From Nocardia takedensis NBRC 100417 (GTDB lineage Bacteria > Actinomycetota > Actinomycetes > Mycobacteriales > Mycobacteriaceae), in contig NZ_BAGG01000061.1 of the NCBI RefSeq assembly GCF_000308695.1, forward strand, positions 247,558 to 311,557: 64,000 nt of DNA, given 5' to 3'. The first letter of the stretch is position 1; each line of letters starts with the position of its first letter. Both the position numbers and the translations under genes were made by a program. Positions 46,301 through 52,700 of this stretch are shown here, in pieces. Below the pieces are notes generated by a model. It had not been told where the DNA came from and did not search any database. It worked only from the letters and a program-made list of their open reading frames with translations.

Positions 46301-49300
46301 GCGCAGCACTGGTTGTCGATGAGCACCTGCGGGGTCCGCGAGCTGATCTCGCGCAGTGACCCCAGGGTCGCCGCCGTCTCGCGGTCGATCAGCGGGGTGT
46401 CGGCCGCGTAGGTGAAGACCACGGGGGACGGCCGTGCCGAGCTGTTCGACAGGACGTAGGGGCCGGCCAGATCCCGGCGCAAGGCGGCTTGGGTCGCCCG
46501 CAGCAACTCGGCCCAGGAGTGTCCGGACGGCGCGACGGTCCGGTGCGATCCGAGCAGCGTGAAATCGCCGACGACGTCGGCTCGGGCCGCGGATCGTCCG
46601 GAGACGGTGACCGTGACGCGCGCGTCGTCGTTCGTCGACCAGCGCCGGACGACGAGATCGAAACACGTCAACAGCAGCGTCGCCCGGGTGACGCCGACCG
46701 TTCGGGCCACGGTCGTCAGGCCGTCGACGGTCGTCGGGTCCAAGGTGCGAGCGAGGCGACGAAACCTCGTCTCGCGCTCGGTGATCTGCGGCAACATCGG
46801 GTCCTCGCCCGGAGTGGGGCCCACCGCCGACGACCCCTCGATCTCGGGAAGCGGCGTCGCGACGATCGGGGGCGGAATCTCACCGCGATACAGCGTCGCC
46901 AGATCGCGCAGCAGGACGGCGATGCCCGCGATGTCGGTGAGGATCAGATCGATGGCCACGTGCAGGATCGCGGCGTCGGGGGTGACGGTGAGTTCGAGTC
47001 GCCAACAGTCCTCGGTCGTGGGATCGAAGCGGTACTCGCGCAGACGCGTCCGCACCGCTTCCAGATGGGCGGACAGATCGGCGGCGGGACGATGGACCGC
47101 GAGCGTGGCCGGTGCCGAGTCGGTGCCGATCACCCATTCCTCGGCGGTCGGGAAGCGTCCCCGCAGGATCGGATGCCTGCGGACCAGGGCCGCCACGGCG
47201 TCACGGAGTCGGTCGGCGTCCAGTGCGCCGACCAGCTCGAAATAGGTCTGGCAGCCGACACCGCCGAGCGGTTGTCCCGGATCTCGTCCGATCCAATAGG
47301 CCCGCTGGACAGGCGTGGTGGGTGTCCGTCGCGGTCGAGTCCCGGGTGGTGGGTCGAGCGTGGCGGCCAGCTCTCGCGCCTCGGCCGACTCGCGCCAGGC
47401 CCGGACCGTGGGGCGAGCGTAGAGATCGGCGAAGCGGGGCCGCGCGCCGCGAGAGCGCGCCCACTCGGCGAAGCGGGCGGTCATCGCCGAAGTCATGCCC
47501 AGACCGACCAAGTCGGTGTCGTCCCCGAGATCGTCGGGGTGCAGTCCCAGGAGATCGGCCACGAAGTGCCGCGTCTCGCAAGGGGACTCGACCTCGTGAG
47601 CCGCACCGGCGATCGACTCCGACGCGGCGAGGGCGGGCAGCGTGCCTCCGGTGAGCATCCCGGCGATCACCTGCCGCCGGATCTTGCCGGAGGTGGTGAG
47701 CGGCAGCGTCTTCGGGCGCACCCAGACGATGCGGTCCGGTGCCGTGAGATGCTCGGCGAGCAGTCGGCGGTACACGATCCGCGCCGCGTCCGGCAGTTCC
47801 GCGGTGGGCCGGTCGATCTCGGCGATCAGCACCCAACCCGATGCCTCCGTGTCGGGCTGCACCGCGCACGCCGTGCCGATCCCGAGTCCGGTGGCGGCCG
47901 CCGTGGCTTCCAGATCCTGCGGATGGTGGTTCAGGCCGCCGACGATGATCAGGTCCCGGTACCGCCCGCACACGTAGAGCTCTCCGTCGTCGCGGAAGCC
48001 GGCGTCGCCGGTCCGCAGGAACGGACCTTGTCCGGCGGCGGTCACGGCGCGGAAGGTCCGCTCCGTCGGTTCCTCCTGGTTCCAGTACCCGAGTGGGAGG
48101 CCCGGCCCGGCGACCCAGATCTCCCCGATCGTCGCGTCCGCCACCTCCGCGCGGGTATCGGGATCGACCACCCGCACATCCCAGCCCACCGTCGAGTTCC
48201 CGCAGCTGACCAGCGTACGACTCGCGGCCGCGTCGGAGACCGCGGGCACCGCGCGTCCCCGGGTCAACTCGGCCGCGACGAAAGACCGCTGCCGCCAGGG
48301 TCGACGTTCGGGCGTGCCGGTGACCGCCAGGCCGGCCTCCGCGAGCCCGTACTGCGGCGTCATCGCCGTGGGCGGAAATCCCGCCTTCGCGAAATGGCGG
48401 GTGAAACGGTCGAGGGTGTCCGCGCGCACGGGTTCGGCCCCGTTGGTCGCGATCCGCACGCAGCCGAGGTCGAGTGCGGCGACCTCCTCGTCGGTGAACG
48501 CCTCGATCGACCGTCGATAACCGAAATCCGGTGCCCCGATCCAGTTTCCCCGCACCTGTGCCACGGTGCGCAGCCAGATCTCGGGTCGTCGGACGAAATC
48601 GTGCGGCGCGATGAGCGTCACGCATCCGCCGGCCAGCAGGGGGTTGAGCACGCCCCAGAACATGCCCATGTCGTGGTAGAGCGGCAGCCAACTCACGGTG
48701 TGGATCGCCGCTTCGCTGTCCCACATCGCCGCGAGCAGTCCGGCTTGGCGCAGGATCGAGGCGTGGGTGTTCACCACGCCTTTCGGTGAACCGGTCGAGC
48801 CCGACGAGTACTGGAGGAAGGCGACCGTGTCGGAAGTGGCGGGCGCGTCCGGGACCGCCGCGCCCGCCGCGCAGTCGGCCGACCGCAGCGGAAGATCGTG
48901 CAGCGCGGAGTGTTCGGCGATCGCGGGCAGGAGTTCGTCGGTCGTGTAGACCGAGCCGGGCCGACAGTCGCGCAGCACCCCCTCGGCGCGGGTCAGATAC
49001 CGATCCGGTCGGTGTGCCGAGGGCAGGTAGATCGGGACGGGCACCGCGCCCGCGCTCAGCGCGGCCAGGAATCCCGCCACGTAGTCGACCCCGCCGGGAA
49101 GGACCATGGCCACCCGTTCGCCGATTTCGGCATCGGCGAACGCACCCGTGCGGATTCTGGTAACTCGATCGTGCAGATCCGAATAGGAGTAGGCGCGCAC
49201 TGTTTCATTCGTCACCGTTCGCAGTGCGATCTCTTCCGGTTTATCTCGCGCGATCGCGACGAAAGTCTCGTGCACCGTGGAAACGGTGTGATCGTGGATC

Positions 49301-49341
49301 TCTGTCGCGCTCAATTGTCCTCCATGCGCGGTCACAGGCAT
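40345..49341 (-). CDS. NRPS1: FAAL-carrier-Cy-A-PCP-Cy-MT-PCP-Cy-PCP
   Basis: A roughly 2998-residue assembly-line protein. The FAAL (1-570) has YSSGSTGSPKGVV, WLPLYHDMGMFWGV and TPQYGLAEAGLAVTG and should make a fatty acyl-AMP. The carrier near 617 has serine in LVGLGMTSAMT and ArCP-like flanks. Cy1 has DLILTD near 799. A1 has LLYTSGSTGEPKGV near 1240 and specificity residues DLYNLSMIW, close to the cysteine code. PCP1 (EVGGDSVRAT) is near 1625 and Cy2 (DYLCLD) near 1809. A methyltransferase-like domain (ELGAHTGSGS) is near 2210, PCP2 near 2409, Cy3 (DNLFLD) near 2625 and PCP3 near 2943. The acidic tail DDLEEGTL suits docking to NRPS2. The start is uncertain: ATG 49341 or TTG 49314, which has GGAGGA just upstream. 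First gene of the operon. Confidence 0.92.
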   Translation of the reverse strand: MPVTAHGGQLSATEIHDHTVSTVHETFVAIARDKPEEIALRTVTNETVRAYSYSDLHDRVTRIRTGAFADAEIGERVAMVLPGGVDYVAGFLAALSAGAVPVPIYLPSAHRPDRYLTRAEGVLRDCRPGSVYTTDELLPAIAEHSALHDLPLRSADCAAGAAVPDAPATSDTVAFLQYSSGSTGSPKGVVNTHASILRQAGLLAAMWDSEAAIHTVSWLPLYHDMGMFWGVLNPLLAGGCVTLIAPHDFVRRPEIWLRTVAQVRGNWIGAPDFGYRRSIEAFTDEEVAALDLGCVRIATNGAEPVRADTLDRFTRHFAKAGFPPTAMTPQYGLAEAGLAVTGTPERRPWRQRSFVAAELTRGRAVPAVSDAAASRTLVSCGNSTVGWDVRVVDPDTRAEVADATIGEIWVAGPGLPLGYWNQEEPTERTFRAVTAAGQGPFLRTGDAGFRDDGELYVCGRYRDLIIVGGLNHHPQDLEATAAATGLGIGTACAVQPDTEASGWVLIAEIDRPTAELPDAARIVYRRLLAEHLTAPDRIVWVRPKTLPLTTSGKIRRQVIAGMLTGGTLPALAASESIAGAAHEVESPCETRHFVADLLGLHPDDLGDDTDLVGLGMTSAMTARFAEWARSRGARPRFADLYARPTVRAWRESAEARELAATLDPPPGTRPRRTPTTPVQRAYWIGRDPGQPLGGVGCQTYFELVGALDADRLRDAVAALVRRHPILRGRFPTAEEWVIGTDSAPATLAVHRPAADLSAHLEAVRTRLREYRFDPTTEDCWRLELTVTPDAAILHVAIDLILTDIAGIAVLLRDLATLYRGEIPPPIVATPLPEIEGSSAVGPTPGEDPMLPQITERETRFRRLARTLDPTTVDGLTTVARTVGVTRATLLLTCFDLVVRRWSTNDDARVTVTVSGRSAARADVVGDFTLLGSHRTVAPSGHSWAELLRATQAALRRDLAGPYVLSNSSARPSPVVFTYAADTPLIDRETAATLGSLREISSRTPQVLIDNQCCALPDGMVLSWDFRAGRFPAGLVEDMFEAYNGLIDSLARGDLADRPRLGIPERSRSVRAERNATAAPRPTGLLHDAFREIAARTPHRVALRWAPDEYDQRPLPSPGSALTYGELDLLARRLAASVRRGHAPGSVVGIRLPKGPAQIIAVLGVLMAGCVYLPISIDQPPSRAARIRLRSGMRGLVHDDTWTASAEDDLICHPIAEAWRGEPCAPVRVSPAQPAYLLYTSGSTGEPKGVVVSHAAALNTVTDVNARNGIQETDVLLALSALDFDLSVYDIFGPLARGATIVTISEGARRDAFRWRDLVRIFEVTVWNSVPALVEMLLLTVPEDRPALRCLRRVLVSGDWIPLDLPAALRRHAPTARLVAMGGATEAAIWSNEFVVGDIDPEWKSIPYGVPLTNQRYRVVDAEGRDQPDHVPGELWIGGAGVAEGYRGDPGLTAERFVADTAGLRWYRTGDLGCYRPDGVLVFLGRTDAQVKIRGHRVECGEVEHVVRGFAGVTAAAVVPLRDRTALGCLVVADDVFEVDDLRAHLVTQLPAYLIPGVYRRVRALPYSANGKVDRRGAAELLDRRAPESNSVSWNETQRVVARVWAAALGIAPNTVAPDSRFFEVGGDSVRATEICRTLRARGILGGAVETLLGSPTLAEFAATCVPGADLTPSRVAVTPPATTPFPLTRLQQSYVLGATGLRGALRSSTTLIVVLAAEVVDLMRLRSVLTDHVREFEMLRCRLDSDVTQYIEPRTPSTAVEILADVPDDPDALLDHLAGIPFSPYDSQVLRCFAATPAPRHVALAIDYLCLDARSVLTILSAIRADYAGATRPTPIAADAEVFRRFAETAHETVASSAGSPPAPPPRLPAAWARTPGPPTGRFTRRGFTLTESDHTRLRAVAAAARVTPTALILEAFTHTLHACGAGDRFAVSIPRAHRPDDSPADREVLGNFTTLSLCEADYLRCAPGSADALADIHRQLREHLADRTASIARAHRTERDRAYTVVFTSTLGLARPEAGPLRIVRTLTKTPGVALDCQVERTAEQGITISWDTADDALSSAAVGTALGRFEAVLRDRLTEVATAATRAAIDPDDEFRLPPLIIAAALWALERDGFAEVSPRYRPVVARWRALASPERVEGPALGAGELLAAVVTGRTSAHAVLGHPTLSPAALLFGHPLMAAALSALTDRVFTHARDLRRRLRVAELGAHTGSGSALLFDRLAPVVEEYLAVEPDPVLRAIAADGSRRGITQVRDDEVATVEPVDIVLCCNALHRLRDAEGLLRDLRARPEGWLWLVENQALTPSALISAAMLEPGLVHDPPPPLAHWHKLLTDAGWVLTHSHPLGAASVVYARAAAQEIPVPSASAPTEAAPADSLPTERILTDLWHRHLGVRPARDDDFFLLGGDSLTATALYTELRAAGFPHLAMVDLFNHPVLHQLATKLGDPAPLDPTPFPDAATIAPDQPPTTTLVTPPPPPAASTAVTLSPTSGALADSATAPEPSSYPLTPIQRAYARGRHPDHLLGGVAAHCYFEFACTDLDLPRFRAAVTALIRRHPGLRTTLRDHTAVIHADPLEPTVRIVADVRAEMSEQVIDLTVRPGLDVGVQVLDPDSGHALIGVSMDNLFLDGASMVLALADLDRLYGSRDPDLPALSRTFARYAHRQVASADAPDLSAAQEYWARRVPTLPLAPPLIPASRLSAIEHPRFDRVEARLDAPTWAATTQRCRTTGLTPSALLLACYALVLARWSGARHFCLNVTLFDRPAGLDRVIGDFTSLILLECRVDPGADPWTLARTVQSQLMTDLPHRAVDAVWLRRRLLARHGRPEVAIYPVVFTGGLGLPGLTDAEFSFGERVFARSQTPQVLLDFQVWEERGELRLSWDHVTQAISPDRAADGLREVVEQVRATGPAAPTAARRVAEICAAALRRPTIDLDANFFQIGGDSVTATAVVDRVQREITPAATLRMMLTHPVIGAFADAVEHAAAAAGADDLEEGTL

Positions 49342-49894
49342 GCCGACCGAGCGCCGCCGCAATGGCGTCGGAGTTGCGGGTCGATGACCGATGGGCTGAT
49401 CGGTGGGCAGCCTGTAAGTTACTGCTGAATCAGAGGATAACGGCAGGACTATCACGCGTATGACTTTTGCGGATTGTGACATGTCGTGGCATCGGAGTTC
49501 TGCCGCTCAGTTGACCATAGACTCAGTTATTGCAGCTCAGAGTGCATGACCAGCGCTACTCTTTCGAATAGGTGTCACGGGCATCGGTGACAAGGTGTCA
49601 CATCCCGGAGTGGCAAGATGTGATTGATCATTACTCACACCTCTCGCCTCACTGAATGCGCATGCGTCCCGCCGGGTCCCGCCTCCTGCCCCCGTCGACA
49701 GAATTCGGACATCCTTACCTTCGTGGAGTACGCCGCATTCCCGGCGCGAGGTCGGCTCGACCGTGCCGAATTCTGCTTGTTCCCACCTGATCCGCCTGTC
49801 GGATCGGGTAAGGTCGACGGACTCCGGGACCCGTCATCGAATCCGATGGACTCCGGTTGCGGGTGACAACCCACAGTCAGACAGGAACTCTCAC
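49342..49894. promoter_or_regulatory. Divergent intergenic region upstream of the NRPS operon
   Basis: About 550 bp, lower in GC than the flanking genes, between NRPS1 and the divergent methyltransferase gene. It contains repeated TGTCAC/GTGACA elements at 49573-49601, a small GTAAG/TTAC palindrome at 49414-49422, and TTGACC-like promoter words. I looked for an IdeR/DtxR iron box (TTAGGTTAGG-type) and a Zur-type box and saw neither. Short open frames here have no protein-like features. Confidence 0.6.
49573..49601. promoter_or_regulatory. TGTCAC/GTGACA repeat cluster, candidate operator
   Basis: TGTCAC at 49573-49578, GTGACA at 49587-49592 (an inverted pair with an 8-bp gap) and TGTCAC again at 49596-49601. 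The first and third copies share the longer word AGGTGTCAC. It lies in the shared upstream region of the NRPS operon and the methyltransferase-TetR pair; the TetR at 50681 is the nearest candidate binder. Confidence 0.45.
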
Positions 49895-50635
49895 ATGTCG
49901 ACCGATACGACCGTCGATCCCTACGCCCGTTCCGCGGAATTCTACGACGTGATGGCGGCGCCGCATTGGGAGGCCAAACGCGAGTTCCTCCTCGCGGCGT
50001 TGCGCGGGGCGGGACCGATCACCGACCCCCTCCTCGACATCGGCGCCGGCAGCGGACTGTCCACCGTCACCCTCGTCGATTCCGTTGCGGCGGTGCCGAT
50101 CCACGCCGTCGAACCGTCGGCCGCGATGCGCGCGGCACTGGTCTCCCGACTGCTGGCCCACCCGAGCGCGGCGACGCGGGTCACCGTGCACGCCGAGGGA
50201 ATCGACGACGTTCGCCTGCCCGATCGTCTCGGGGCCGTGGCGATGATGGGCGTCGTCGGCTACCTGGAACCCGAGGTCCGTCAACAGCTCTGGGCGAATC
50301 TGCGGGAACGCCTCACGCCGCGGTCCCCGGTGATCGTGGAGTTCATGGCGCTGTCGGCGCCCGTGGAGGTGCCGGAATTCACCATCGCGCAGCGGCGGAT
50401 CGGCACGCGGGCGGTCGAAGTGCGCATCGGCGGACGCCCCGCCGCCGCGGACGCGCAGCAGTGGCGGATGCGGTACGTGGTGCGCGAACACGACGAGATC
50501 GTCCGCGATTTCACCGCCGAACACCTCTGGCGGACCATCGGCGTCGAGATCCTGGCACGTGAAGCGGCGGCGCACGACATGACCTGCGAACAGGTCAGCC
50601 CCATCATCGCGGTGCTGCGTCCGGCCGGGGGCTGA
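49895..50635 (+). CDS. Class I SAM-dependent methyltransferase
   Basis: A 246-residue methyltransferase. Motif I LLDIGAGSGLSTVTL is near residue 48, motif II-like IHAVEPSAAMRAAL near 70, and a motif IV-like AVAMMGVVGYLEPEV near 115. The N-terminal PYARSAEFYDVMAAPHW is typical of small-molecule methyltransferases (UbiE/SmtA-like). ATG at 49895 follows AGGAA. It is divergent from the NRPS operon and followed 45 bp later by a TetR gene. It could methylate the assembly-line product, but a different role is possible. Confidence 0.82.
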   Translation: MSTDTTVDPYARSAEFYDVMAAPHWEAKREFLLAALRGAGPITDPLLDIGAGSGLSTVTLVDSVAAVPIHAVEPSAAMRAALVSRLLAHPSAATRVTVHAEGIDDVRLPDRLGAVAMMGVVGYLEPEVRQQLWANLRERLTPRSPVIVEFMALSAPVEVPEFTIAQRRIGTRAVEVRIGGRPAAADAQQWRMRYVVREHDEIVRDFTAEHLWRTIGVEILAREAAAHDMTCEQVSPIIAVLRPAGG

Positions 50636-50680
50636 GTCTCGTCGGCGGGGCTGCGGCTCGCGACACCAGAGGGGGCAACG

Positions 50681-51256
50681 GTGTCTCCGGATCAGGCGAA
50701 TCGCCGCGGTCGACACACCAGGGCGATGCTGCGCGACGCCTTGGCGGATCTGGTCGTGGAACGCGGCCTGGACACCGTCACGGTGGGGGAGATCAGTGAA
50801 CGCGCCCGCGTGACGCGCACCGCCTTCTACCGGCACTATCGCGACAAACAGCATCTCGTGGACCAGATCCTCGCCGAAGCCACCGCACATCTGGCGCCGG
50901 GCCCCCGCCGGGACACCATCGAGACGGCGCAGTGCTTGCGGCGCTTCTTCGACCACGTCGCCGAGGACGAGAAACTGTTCCGCGCACTGCTGGGTCCCCG
51001 GGGCAGCCCCTCGTTCACCGCCGGCCTGCAAGCGGCATTCGTCTCGCTCAACACCTGCGTCACCGCCGCGCCCCGCGCGGCCGATGGCTTGACCCTCGCC
51101 GTGCTCGGCGCGATGCTGACACAGACGACGCTGTGGTGGCTCGACAACGACCGCCCGATCCCCTCCGCCGACCTCGCCGCCCGATACCTGGTCATGGTCA
51201 ACGCCGTTCGCGCCAGAGCCGCAGGCGTCGAGCACGTCCCCGGCGTGAGTACCTGA
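50681..51256 (+). CDS. TetR-family regulator next to the NRPS operon
   Basis: A 191-residue TetR-type protein. The DNA-binding helices read LRDALADLVVERGLDTVTVG, EISERARVTRTAFYRHYRDK and QHLVDQILAEA. The C-terminal part resembles the TetR_C_33-type domain (LFRALLGPRGSPSFTAGLQA). GTG at 50681 is the only good start and follows a GGGGG-rich segment. Together with the methyltransferase gene it forms a short operon divergent from NRPS1. It is the most likely local regulator of the biosynthetic operon. Confidence 0.85.
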   Translation: MSPDQANRRGRHTRAMLRDALADLVVERGLDTVTVGEISERARVTRTAFYRHYRDKQHLVDQILAEATAHLAPGPRRDTIETAQCLRRFFDHVAEDEKLFRALLGPRGSPSFTAGLQAAFVSLNTCVTAAPRAADGLTLAVLGAMLTQTTLWWLDNDRPIPSADLAARYLVMVNAVRARAAGVEHVPGVST

Positions 51257-51293
51257 AGGGTCCGGGACGCCCGACAAGTCGGAGCTCCCTCCG

Positions 51294-52700
51294 TCAGGTC
51301 GTGGCAGGGGGATCTCCGCCGAAGAAGGTCCGGCGAACGGCATCGGCGTTGGGGGCGCGGAGGATTCGGTGCAGGGGTTCGTGCAGGAGGACCAGGTCGG
51401 CGGGGGCTCCGAGGCCGAGACGGCGCGGTGGTCCGCCGGGGTTGCCGGTGGGGGCGAGGTAGCGGGCCAATGCGTCTGTCGGGGTGAGGCGTTCGGCCTC
51501 GTTGACGATCTCGCCGGTGGCGGTCTCGCGGCCGATCGCCGCCGCGATGACCGCCCACGGGTCGAGCGGGCCGTAGGGGGCGTCGCTGGAGAGCGCTAGT
51601 CCGACGCCCGCGTCGGTCAGAGAACGGCAGCGGTAGAGGTCCGGCAGGTCGTCGGGGGCGACCTGGTCGCGATAGTGATCGCCGCGGTCGGCGAGGAAAC
51701 CGGGTTGGGTCACCACCGTCAGCCCGCGACGGCGCAGAGTCGCGATGGTGTCGGCGGGGATGAGCGCGCCGTGTTCGATGCGGTCGCCGGGCCGGCCGCC
51801 CGCCACGTCGAGCGCGGCGAGGGTGAGCAGCAGCGCCTCGCGGCTGACGCAGTGCACCGCCACCGCGCGTCCCCGGTCGTGCGCGTGCGCGAACCGCGCC
51901 ACGAGATCGTCGAAGTCGGGGAACCCGGAATCCGCGACGACGATCTTGTACGGCCCGACCGCGATGCGCGGCGTGGCCGGTGCGGCGGTGTGTTCGAGCG
52001 GTACGCCGAGCAGTCGGACCCGTTGTGGCACAACGCCGTCGGCGGCCGCCGCGACCAATGCGGTGTACGCTCGCGCGTCCAGGTCGGGGGTGGCGTCGGT
52101 GACGGCGGTGATCCCGTAGCGGGCCATCGTCGTTCCCAGCGCGCGCAGGTCGGGCGGATCGGCGGGTGGGAGTCGGGTGCGCAACCAGGTGTCCGCGCGC
52201 CAGATCCGGCCGGTGGCCCGGCCCGCGTCGTCGCGTTCGATGCCGGCGTGGGTCGCCCGGTCGATTCCGGCCGCCGCCGCGGCGGCGGAGTTGAGAACCC
52301 AGAGCGCGCCGCTGCGGTGCTGGATACGCACGGGTCGGCGCGCGTGCAAGACGTCCAGGGCGGCGGCGTCGAGGTCGCCCGCGACGGTTTCGATGTAGCC
52401 GACGCCGCGAACCCAACCGTGCGCGTCGCCGGGTGCGGCCTCGAGTGCCGCCGCCAAGGAAGCGCGATCGCGCACCGACGGGGGGCCGCAGCGCACCGAG
52501 GCGGCGTCGGCGGCGGTGGCGTGCAGGTGCAGGTGGTGGTCGTGCAGTCCCGGGATCAGCGCGCCGCCCCGTGCGTCGATCACCTCCTCCGCCCCGTCGA
52601 GGCGCAGCGACGGTCCGATCTCGTCGACGAATCCGGCACGGACGCGCAGGTCGAGCCCCGGCCTGCCGTCGATCTCCGCATCGCGGACGACGATGTTCAC
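51294..52700 (-). CDS. Amidohydrolase, YtcJ-like metal-dependent hydrolase
   Basis: A 468-residue TIM-barrel amidohydrolase. The first metal-binding pair is in LIPGLHDHHLHLHATAADAA near residue 50. The carboxylated-Lys-equivalent strand region PYKIVVADSGFPDFDD is near 245, and further metal ligands sit at VAVHCVSREALLL, RIEHGALIPADT and LALSSDAPYGPLDPW. Such enzymes hydrolyse cyclic amides or N-acyl compounds; the substrate is unknown. GTG at 52700 overlaps the CoA-transferase gene by 4 bp, so the two work in one operon. No sequence feature ties it to the NRPS cluster. Confidence 0.88.
   Translation of the reverse strand: MNIVVRDAEIDGRPGLDLRVRAGFVDEIGPSLRLDGAEEVIDARGGALIPGLHDHHLHLHATAADAASVRCGPPSVRDRASLAAALEAAPGDAHGWVRGVGYIETVAGDLDAAALDVLHARRPVRIQHRSGALWVLNSAAAAAAGIDRATHAGIERDDAGRATGRIWRADTWLRTRLPPADPPDLRALGTTMARYGITAVTDATPDLDARAYTALVAAAADGVVPQRVRLLGVPLEHTAAPATPRIAVGPYKIVVADSGFPDFDDLVARFAHAHDRGRAVAVHCVSREALLLTLAALDVAGGRPGDRIEHGALIPADTIATLRRRGLTVVTQPGFLADRGDHYRDQVAPDDLPDLYRCRSLTDAGVGLALSSDAPYGPLDPWAVIAAAIGRETATGEIVNEAERLTPTDALARYLAPTGNPGGPPRRLGLGAPADLVLLHEPLHRILRAPNADAVRRTFFGGDPPATT

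Noticed and set aside
46489..48789. 766-codon plus-strand open frame opposite NRPS1
   Set aside because: Antisense shadow of the FAAL, carrier and Cy1 region; no protein-like pattern.
49619..49637. GTGATTGATCATTACTCAC as a metal-regulator box
   Set aside because: Outer GTGA/TCAC arms are symmetric but the TGATCA core is off-centre, and it does not fit the IdeR or Zur consensus I know.
49624..49866. 80-codon open frame upstream of the methyltransferase gene
   Set aside because: No family pattern and no ribosome site; the region must hold two divergent promoters.
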